Shown piece after piece: positions 58,375-64,000 of a stretch of DNA of 64,000 nt (positions are counted from its first letter, which is position 1; the number at the start of each line of letters is the position of its first letter). The notes below the pieces were generated by a model that ran no database searches, was not told the origin of the DNA, and saw nothing but the letters and a program-made list of their open reading frames with translations. Where the stretch lies: assembly GCF_003254575.1 (NCBI RefSeq), contig NZ_QJUA01000023.1, forward strand, positions 24,905 to 88,904, in the 5' to 3' direction. The position numbers and the translations under genes were made by a program. This stretch comes from Mycobacterium kyogaense (lineage in GTDB: Bacteria; Actinomycetota; Actinomycetes; Mycobacteriales; Mycobacteriaceae).

Positions 58375-59131
58375 TCAGGTGGTGGCCGGTCCCGGTCGTT
58401 TCCGGGGCCGGTAGGACGGTCCGTCCATCAGAACCTGGTAGCTGGTGTTGATCAGCCGATCGAGCAGCGATTCGGCAACGACCGGGTTCGGGAAGAGCGG
58501 GTACCAGTCTTTGGGGGCTCGGTTGCTGGTCAGGATGAGGGGTTTGCCGGCGATGGCCCGGTCGGAGACCAGATCGTAGAGATCGTCGCTTTGGGTAGGG
58601 GTGTGCTCGCGCATGGCGAAGTCGTCGACGATCAGGACCAGGGGTCGGGTGTATTCGCGCATGCGTTGACCGATGGTGCGGTCGGCGTGGGCCGCCGGCG
58701 AGGTCGGCGAGCATGCGTGAGCACTTAACGAAGCGGATGTCGCCACCACGTCGGGCAACCTGGTGGCCGAGTGCTTGCGCCACATGGGTTTTGCCGACTC
58801 CGACCGGGCCGTAGAGGATGACCGATTCGCCGGCGTCGAGCCACCGCAGGGCGGCCAGATCGCGCAGCATCGCCGCCGGTAGCTTCGGGCTGACGGTGAA
58901 ATCGAAGTCGTCGAAGGTGCTGTGCTGTTCGAAGCGGGCGCGGCGCACCCGCCGCGCCAGGGCCGCGGTTTCGCGGCGGGCGATCTCGTCTTCGCAGAGC
59001 ACTTGCAGGAATTCGAGGTGGCCGAGTTTCCCGTCGCGGGTTTGCGCCAGACGGGCATCGAGGGTGTCGAGCATGCCGGTCAACTTCAAGGTCTTCAGTG
59101 CAGCCCGCAGGCTGGGATCGTGAATGGTCAT
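58375..59131 (-). pseudogene. istB: istB ATPase helper, frameshifted
   Basis: The first part (MTIHDPSLRAALKTLKLTGM to SRMLADLAGG) holds the Walker A GPVGVGKTH. Near 58689-58691 the frame shifts, apparently by one extra C in a run, and the rest continues in another frame: ADRTIGQRMREYTRPLVLIVDDFAMREH (Walker B), ILTSNRAPKDWYPLFPNP, ending at 58375. A complete IstB of about 250 residues would result if one base were removed. It is an AAA+ helper that directs IstA to its target. Confidence 0.85.
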
Positions 59132-59194
59132 CAAGGGTTCCTTCGTTCGAATGTGGTTGCAGCAGAACGTGAGCAGTGTCTGGCCGACGTGGGT

Positions 59195-60733
59195 CTAGGC
59201 AGTGCGTTCGGTGTCGAACGCCGCAGGACCACGCAGCATCGCCGGAGGCGGAGGCGAGTCGAGTGCCGGGGTATCACCTGTTTCGGTGCCGGCGACCAGG
59301 ATTCCTTTGACGGTGCGATACCGCGGATCGCCGACCGCCAGAGCCCGGGCGCACGCGGCGTCCAGGCGCGCGTCACCGTAGCGGTCGCGCAGCCCGATGA
59401 TGCCCTGGATGGCCCGCAGGCGGTGGATGGCGTTGACCGCCGACAGTTCGGCCACGATCGCCACCGCACCGGGACCGATCTGCTCGGCTTGGCTGCGGCA
59501 CCACGTCACGGTGCGCAGGGTGTGGGCGACCTTGCGCGGCGGGTAGTGCTCGAAGTTCGTCGAGCGTCCCGTGTAGTGCAGCACGTGGGTGGCCACCACG
59601 GCGTCGGCGTGGAAGATCTGCACCACGTCGCCGGCAGCGCGCACGGTGACCTTCTGACCCAGCAGCCGCCAGGGCACGGAGTAGAACGCCTTGCCGGATT
59701 TGACGTGGCAGTCCGGGGCCACCGTGCCGACGGTGTAAACGACGGGCTCGAATGGTCTGCGCGGCAACGGCATCAACGCATCCCGCTCGACGGCGTTGAA
59801 CACCGAGGTCGGTGTGGCGCCGTCGAGACCGCGATGCTTGTGCAGTCCGTAGACGTCGGTGGCCCAGCGCAGCCCCTCGTGCTGCATGTGCGGCAGGGAC
59901 GGGAAGGGGCGTCCGGCGAAGAACGAGTCCCGGATGTAGGGCATGGGCCGTTCGATGCGCGGTTTGTCCTTCGGTTTGTTGGCCCGCGCGGGATCGATCA
60001 GCGTCCCGTAGAACGCCGCCAGCTCACCATAGGCGCGGTTGATCTGCGGGTCATACAGATCCGGGCGGATCACTCCGGTCTTGAGGTTGTCGCACACCAG
60101 TCGGGCCGGGACGCCACCGAAGAACTCGAATGCTGCGACATGGGAGGCGTTCCAGGACCGCTGATCCATCTTCAACACCGGCTGGATGAACAGGGCGCGG
60201 GAACACGACAGGATCATCGCGAACACCCACACCGCGACGCGGCGGCCCGTCGCCGGATCGAGCCACATCCCCAACTTGCCGTAGTCGATCTGGGCTTCGC
60301 TGCCCGGATCGACCGCACCCCGGAGCACGGTCACCTTCTCTTCGAGGTGCTGCTCGGCGAATGCTGTTGCAATGTAACGCCGAACCGTCGATTCCGAGAC
60401 CTCCACACCGCGGTCATCACGCAGGCGTTGGGCAATGGTAGCCACCGTGACCGGCACGTCGAGTTGCTCCGCGATCCAGTCCCGGTGCACCGCGATCCGG
60501 TCCCAGGTCAGTGCCCGCACGCTCGGATCGATCAACTCGGGAAACCACCCTTCGATCCGTGCCCGCCACAACGGCTCATCAAAGGGCTCACCCGGCATCG
60601 GCGCCAACCCGTCGGCCACCGCCGGCGCCAGATATTTGCGGATGGTCTTGCGATCGACGCCCAGTGCCTCATGAATCTGCACCTGGGATCGGCCGGCATG
60701 CCAGTGCCGGAACATCTCCACGAAATCGGTCAC
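59195..60733 (-). CDS. istA: IS21 transposase IstA
   Basis: A 512-residue transposase: N-terminal HTH (AGRSQVQIHEALGVDRKTIRKYL) and a DDE integrase core with AQIDYGKLGMW, VCDNLKTGV and KDKPRIERPM (Asp, Asp, Glu). The C-terminal beta-barrel (CHVKSGKAFYSVPWRLLGQKV) binds the ends. The start is taken as the GTG at 60733 (VTDFVEMFRHW). The frame is intact. istB follows after 63 bp. Confidence 0.9.
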   Translation of the reverse strand: MTDFVEMFRHWHAGRSQVQIHEALGVDRKTIRKYLAPAVADGLAPMPGEPFDEPLWRARIEGWFPELIDPSVRALTWDRIAVHRDWIAEQLDVPVTVATIAQRLRDDRGVEVSESTVRRYIATAFAEQHLEEKVTVLRGAVDPGSEAQIDYGKLGMWLDPATGRRVAVWVFAMILSCSRALFIQPVLKMDQRSWNASHVAAFEFFGGVPARLVCDNLKTGVIRPDLYDPQINRAYGELAAFYGTLIDPARANKPKDKPRIERPMPYIRDSFFAGRPFPSLPHMQHEGLRWATDVYGLHKHRGLDGATPTSVFNAVERDALMPLPRRPFEPVVYTVGTVAPDCHVKSGKAFYSVPWRLLGQKVTVRAAGDVVQIFHADAVVATHVLHYTGRSTNFEHYPPRKVAHTLRTVTWCRSQAEQIGPGAVAIVAELSAVNAIHRLRAIQGIIGLRDRYGDARLDAACARALAVGDPRYRTVKGILVAGTETGDTPALDSPPPPAMLRGPAAFDTERTA

Positions 60734-60938
60734 GTTCCACGATCTCCTCGCCAACTCAAGGCCCCTTCCAAGGCCCCTGGCGGAGCTCTTGAACGGAGCG
60801 AACCTGAGCAGCACCCCAACCCCGACCGGACACGCCCCAAGGGTGGGGAATTACGTGACGGCGGGTGAGGAATTACGTGACGGACAACCCCTCAGACCTG
60901 GGGAATTACATGACCGCTGACAGAAAGTCGACTGTCCG

Positions 60939-61889
60939 GTGGCCCAGGCGGGCATGGGCACCATGGCACCTCCCGCTCTGGCGGCGGCCGTCGCACGTGC
61001 CGGCGGTTTGGGCACGATCGGGATGTGCGCACCAGCGAAACTGACAGCCGCAATCGATCGGGTGCGCGAGGAGGCTCCTGACCGGGCGGTCGCGGTCAAT
61101 CTGCTTATGCCCTTTGCCAACCCATCACACGTCGCGGTGTGCGTCCGGCGCCGTATTGACGTGGCGGTGATCGCGTTTGGCGGTGATGCCGCCCTTGTCG
61201 AGCACCTGCAGGCCGCCGGTATCGGAGTATTCGTGTTGGCCGGGACTGAAGCCCAAGCACGCACGGCGCTCGACGGGTGGGGTGCGGACGGTCTCGTCGC
61301 CCAAGGCGGGGAAGCCGGTGGGCATCTCGCAGGTCGAACGCCGGCTCACACGTTCTTGGTAACTGCACTGGCCATGGCTGGCTCTCGCCCGGTGGTGCTG
61401 GCTGGCGGGATAGCCGACGGCGCCGACACACGGGCTGCCATGAACGCTGGAGCGGCAGGGGTGGTTGCCGGCACTCGGTTCCTGCTCACCCATGAGTCCG
61501 GGGCGCATGCTGCCTATCAGCAGCGACTTTTGAGCGCCGAGAGGACTATTGCGACCACGCTGTTCGGTCTCAGCTGGCCCTCTCGTCATCGAGTCGTCCC
61601 GAACGAGGCGACGCGACGGTGGTGTCATCCCGATGGGACCGCGCGGCAATTGCCCTCGATCATCAACGCCAGGAGTTCTGTTCTCGCCCGCATCGGACCA
61701 GAGGACGCAGACGAGAGGGCAATCCTGCGGCTCCAGCGACCCTCGCTCCCTGTCTTCACCCCCGCAGCTCCGACGAAGGATGTGCCCGATCATTGGATTG
61801 AACGCTCAGCGCTCTACGGGGGCGACTCGGCGCTCCGTATTCAGTCCGTGCTTAGCGCTGCCGAAGCGCTCATATCGTTGAGTAGCTGA
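60939..61889 (+). CDS. Nitronate monooxygenase-like protein, 5' end cut by IS21
   Basis: A 316-residue TIM-barrel flavoprotein of the 2-nitropropane dioxygenase family: QAGMGTMAPPALAAAVARAGGLGTIG, VAVNLLMPF, DGLVAQGGEAGGHLAG, VVLAGGIADGADTRAAMNAGAAGVVAGTRFLL. The frame is open back to the IS end at 60922 (KVDCPV before the GTG), showing that the first 10-15 native residues were lost to the insertion. The GTG at 60939 could still start translation, but without the first strand the flavin site may be damaged. It would oxidise nitronates or act as an enoyl reductase-like enzyme. Confidence 0.82.
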   Translation: MAQAGMGTMAPPALAAAVARAGGLGTIGMCAPAKLTAAIDRVREEAPDRAVAVNLLMPFANPSHVAVCVRRRIDVAVIAFGGDAALVEHLQAAGIGVFVLAGTEAQARTALDGWGADGLVAQGGEAGGHLAGRTPAHTFLVTALAMAGSRPVVLAGGIADGADTRAAMNAGAAGVVAGTRFLLTHESGAHAAYQQRLLSAERTIATTLFGLSWPSRHRVVPNEATRRWCHPDGTARQLPSIINARSSVLARIGPEDADERAILRLQRPSLPVFTPAAPTKDVPDHWIERSALYGGDSALRIQSVLSAAEALISLSS

Positions 61890-62269
61890 CGGATTTCCCA
61901 TTCCGCAGGTTGAGAACAGGGAGAAACAGCGCGGCGTGCGGGGAATTCGACGAGCGCGCTGACGGCGTGGCGAGTCGGAAGGCCAGCTAGACGTCGGCGC
62001 GTCAAGTGGTGCCGGGACGGTCTGAGCTTGCATCGTTGCGCCGCGCAACGGGTGCTCGATCCTGCCCCCCGAGGCTGTCGATCAGTTCCTAGCCAGCTTG
62101 TCCGAAGATCAAAACTACTGCGTACTCCCCCGATTGGGGGACAGGCATTTCGTCCGGTCCCGCCGCCGATCGCGGGACAGACGTCGCCACCCCGCCGCGG
62201 CACAGTGATGACATCACCCGGCACCAGCCGCGCACACCACGAAAGACCAATCTAGACAAGGAATTTGCC
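61890..62269. other. 380-bp gene-free stretch with two hairpins
   Basis: Between the nitronate monooxygenase-like and CDGP genes. CCCCC-GATT-GGGGG (62127-62140) and GTCCCGC...GCGGGAC (62157-62178) form small stems upstream of the CDGP gene. No coding sequence is recognised. The hairpins may be 5'-leader structures. Confidence 0.45.
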
Positions 62270-62692
62270 ATGAACACCACCACCACCCGGATGAGGCGTG
62301 TCGCCGGCGGAGCCGTCCTGTCCGCCGCGTCCGCTCTGATCGCCCTCGGCGCCCCGGCCCTGAGCCACGCTGACGCCACCCCCGGCCCCGGCCTGGGATG
62401 CGAAACCATCCACTGGGGCTTCCTGGGCAACGACCGCCGCCAGATCTGCGACGGCCCCAAGCACGCCGACGGTACCTGGCAGCGCACCCGCACGATCTAC
62501 ACCCCGGCATCCAATCCGCCACTGCGGTGCACCACCTCCACCTACTCGTGGGGCGACAGCACCACCACGTGCAGAGGCGGGTACCCGCTGCCCCAGGTCA
62601 CCCAGGCCCAGGACTCGTACCCGGTGGCACCCGACACCGCGCTGCCCGACGAGCCCGGTTGGCTGCCCCCCTTCACCAACAACGTCCTGTAA
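62270..62692 (+). CDS. CDGP-domain secreted protein
   Basis: A 140-residue exported protein: signal peptide MRRVAGGAVLSAASALIALGAPALSHA, then GCETIHWGFLGNDRRQICDGP, whose CDGP motif names the family, and three further Cys (LRCTT, TTTCRG). The family is common in mycobacteria and its function is unknown. AAGGAATTTGCC precedes the ATG. It is an isolated gene among IS remnants. Confidence 0.9.
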   Translation: MNTTTTRMRRVAGGAVLSAASALIALGAPALSHADATPGPGLGCETIHWGFLGNDRRQICDGPKHADGTWQRTRTIYTPASNPPLRCTTSTYSWGDSTTTCRGGYPLPQVTQAQDSYPVAPDTALPDEPGWLPPFTNNVL

Positions 62693-62814
62693 CGGCGAGG
62701 GGTACTCTCCTGGGATTTTAATCGGTGGGCGAAGCTGTCTGTTCAACCGCCATGGTCTTCCCGGAGGCTTCGGGATTTCCAGGGTGATTCGTCCTGACCC
62801 GGCGCGACACCCCG

Positions 62815-62990
62815 CGTCCGCACCGACCAAGCAGGAGCCATCACTCTGCGCCTCAACGGGCGCCTGCACCACATCGGCATCGGCCGCCACCACCGGAGAA
62901 GTCCTGCGCGACTTCACACTCGACCCCACCAGGGACTACCAACCCACCGGCGCCCCCAAAGGCCCCGAACGGAAAAAGCCGCGGACCTAA
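62815..62990 (+). pseudogene. C-terminal remnant of an IS481-type transposase
   Basis: Two pieces in different frames: RTDQAGAITLRLNGRLHHIG (about 62819-62878) and TGEVLRDFTLDPTRDYQPTG (about 62896-62955). These are the C-terminal beta-rich end of a mycobacterial IS481-family transposase (GRLHHIGIGR ... LTLDPTRDYQP). Roughly 20 residues between are missing. The tail of an older insertion lies just before the intact copy at 63115. Confidence 0.72.
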
Positions 62991-63004
62991 ATAGGTCCGC
63001 GGCT
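62977..63004. terminator. Hairpin terminator
   Basis: AGCCGCGGACCT - AAAT - AGGTCCGCGGCT, a perfect 12-bp stem. On the plus strand it is preceded by AAAA, so for leftward transcription it reads as stem plus T-run, a standard intrinsic terminator. It lies right at the end of the transposase remnant. Confidence 0.7.
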
Positions 63005-63009
63005 GTTCC

Positions 63010-63085
63010 GATGTCGTGAGACATCACATAGTAGCGGGGACAGTGTGGTGTTTCAGGACATCAGAATAGGGTGTCTCGCGACATC
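63010..63085. repeat. Two related palindromes at the IS481 junction
   Basis: GATGTCGTGAGACATC (63010-63025) and GTGTCTCGCGACATC (63071-63085) are versions of the same partly symmetric sequence. Such GACATC/GATGTC ends are typical of IS481 termini. The first may be the right end of the decayed copy and the second near the left end of the intact copy. The exact boundaries cannot be fixed here. Confidence 0.5.
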
Positions 63086-63114
63086 GGCATAGACGTCTGC
63101 GCCAGTTTCGGCTG

Positions 63115-64000
63115 GTGTCGAAGGCTCGTCTGGTCATCACCGCAGTCCTTGTCGAAGGCCGCTCACAATCGCAGGTCGCCCGCGATTACGGCGTCTCCCA
63201 AAGCTGGATCTCGAGGCTGATCAAGCGCTACACCCTCGACGGCGACGCCGCGTTCGAACCCCGCTCACGACGCCCCCACACCAGCCCGGGGCGGCTCCCA
63301 CAAACAACGGTCGACCTCATCACCGACCTACGCCGCACCCTGACCGGCAAAGGCCTCGACGCCGGCCCCCACACCATCGCCTGGCACCTCGAACACCACC
63401 ACCACCTACGCGTATCGACCGCGACAATCAGCCGCCACCTCACCCGCGCCGGCCTGGTCGACCCCACCCCGCAGAAACGCCCGAAATCGTCCTACATCCG
63501 TTTCGCCGCCGCCCAACCTAACGAACGCTGGCAAGCCGACTTCACCCACTGGCGCCTCACACACGGTGTCGACACAGAGATCCTGTGCTGGCTCGACGAC
63601 TGCTCCCGTCTCGCCATCTCCGTCACCGCCCACCGCCGCGTGACCGGCGCGATCGTCGTCACCGAATTCACCAAAGCCACTGCCCGCCATGGCATCCCCT
63701 ACTCCACACTCACCGACAACGGCATGGTGTTCACCACCCGCCTCGCCGGCGGCAAAGGCGGACGCAACGGCTTTGAAGCCGAACTGCACCGCCTCGGCGT
63801 CCACCAAATCAACTCCACCCCGCACCACCCCACCACCTGCGGGAAAGTCGAACGCTTCCACCAGACCCTCAAAAAATGGCTCACCGGCCAACCCCGCGCG
63901 GCCACTGTTGCCGACCTCCAAACCCAGCTCGACACCTTCGTCGACGAATACAACCACCGCCGCCCCCACCGATCCCTGCCCCACCGAGCCACCCCAGCAG
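63115..64000 (+). CDS. IS481-family transposase (runs off right edge)
   Basis: The frame from GTG 63115 is open to the end of the window (295 codons). It has an N-terminal HTH (SQVARDYGVSQSWISRLIKRY), a second HTH, then the rve core WQADFTHW (first Asp), STLTDNGMVF (second Asp) and CGKVERFHQTLKKWL (Glu), and the DEYNHRRPHRSL box of IS481/IS3-type enzymes. All DDE residues are present and the seen part has no break, so the copy may be active. The C-terminus is outside the window. Confidence 0.9.
   Translation, partial: MSKARLVITAVLVEGRSQSQVARDYGVSQSWISRLIKRYTLDGDAAFEPRSRRPHTSPGRLPQTTVDLITDLRRTLTGKGLDAGPHTIAWHLEHHHHLRVSTATISRHLTRAGLVDPTPQKRPKSSYIRFAAAQPNERWQADFTHWRLTHGVDTEILCWLDDCSRLAISVTAHRRVTGAIVVTEFTKATARHGIPYSTLTDNGMVFTTRLAGGKGGRNGFEAELHRLGVHQINSTPHHPTTCGKVERFHQTLKKWLTGQPRAATVADLQTQLDTFVDEYNHRRPHRSLPHRATPA

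Larger units (their letters stand above)
58279..60922 (-). mobile_element. IS21-family insertion sequence (2.64 kb)
   Basis: The element has imperfect terminal inverted repeats, 21 of 26 positions matching: left TGCCGACGGTCACATAATTC, right (reverse complement) TGTCAGCGGTCATGTAATTC, both continuing CCCAGG. Inside are further copies of TCACRTAATTCCYCA: two at the left (58288-58302, 58313-58327) and three inverted at the right (60844-60858, 60866-60880, 60899-60913). It encodes istA and istB, leftward. No target duplication is apparent, and different genes lie at each side, both truncated. It probably cannot move by itself because istB is frameshifted. Confidence 0.85.

Noticed and set aside
58922..60868. 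648-codon open frame on the plus strand
   Set aside because: It is wholly antisense to istB and istA, which have clear motifs; long antisense frames are common in GC-rich DNA.
60923..60938. Target-site duplication for the IS21 element
   Set aside because: The bases after 60922 (GAAAGTCG) do not match those before 58279 (CCGCGACC).
1..64000. CRISPR arrays, tRNA or rRNA genes, phage genes
   Set aside because: No regularly spaced repeats, no cloverleaf-like or rRNA sequence and no phage structural genes were noticed on reading.

Overview
The window looks like chromosome of a fast-growing mycobacterium (Mycolicibacterium-like). It is GC-rich and carries a complete Mce lipid-transport operon with a Mce-associated membrane protein, DUF732 and CDGP-type secreted proteins, and a large set of CoA-ester, P450 and Rieske genes typical of lipid- and steroid-catabolising actinobacteria. 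The assignment rests on gene content only.

Region 1, about 1-46050, is a catabolic locus. It holds a TetR regulator, two acyl-CoA synthetases, four acyl-CoA dehydrogenases, two enoyl-CoA hydratases, a class III CoA-transferase, three thiolase-like proteins (two paired with DUF35 partners), two aldehyde dehydrogenases, two SDRs, three cytochromes P450, two certain [3Fe-4S] ferredoxins, a ferredoxin reductase, a KshA-like Rieske oxygenase, a luciferase-like monooxygenase, two SnoaL-like proteins, an ABM-like protein, an AOC/dirigent-like protein, and the start of a molybdopterin oxidoreductase at the left edge. It ends in an eight-gene yrbE/mce permease operon plus a Mce-associated gene, flanked by small secreted proteins. 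Twelve copies of a 14-bp palindrome, consensus ACCGNCGCGNCGGT, lie in its promoter regions and almost nowhere else. In at least six cases a -10-like hexamer starts exactly 5 bp after the palindrome. I infer one TetR-repressed regulon for import, CoA activation, oxidation and beta-oxidation/aldol cleavage of a polycyclic or isoprenoid-like hydrophobic substrate. I do not recognise it as a described system.

Region 2, about 46300-55430, begins after a decayed IS3-type transposase. It is a cobalt-type nitrile hydratase cluster: an ArsR-type regulator, an AmiC-like sensor with an extra N-terminal domain, a signature amidase, nitrile hydratase beta and alpha, and the activator/maturation protein. 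These are followed by a lipase-fold protein that seems to lack its catalytic Ser and His, a fragment resembling the start of an acyl-CoA synthetase, a truncated haemoglobin and a small ferredoxin. Two equally spaced 22-nt inverted repeats, one before the ArsR gene and one in the amidase leader, are candidate operators. Two hairpins lie in the amidase leader.

Region 3, about 55600-64000, is a decaying, IS-rich accessory stretch. It has a broken aminoglycoside-phosphotransferase-like gene, a DMT exporter, and an F420/PPOX-type gene and a nitronate monooxygenase, each cut at one end by an IS21-family element whose istB is frameshifted. It continues with a CDGP secreted protein, the tail of an IS481-type transposase with a hairpin, and an apparently intact IS481-type transposase running off the right edge.
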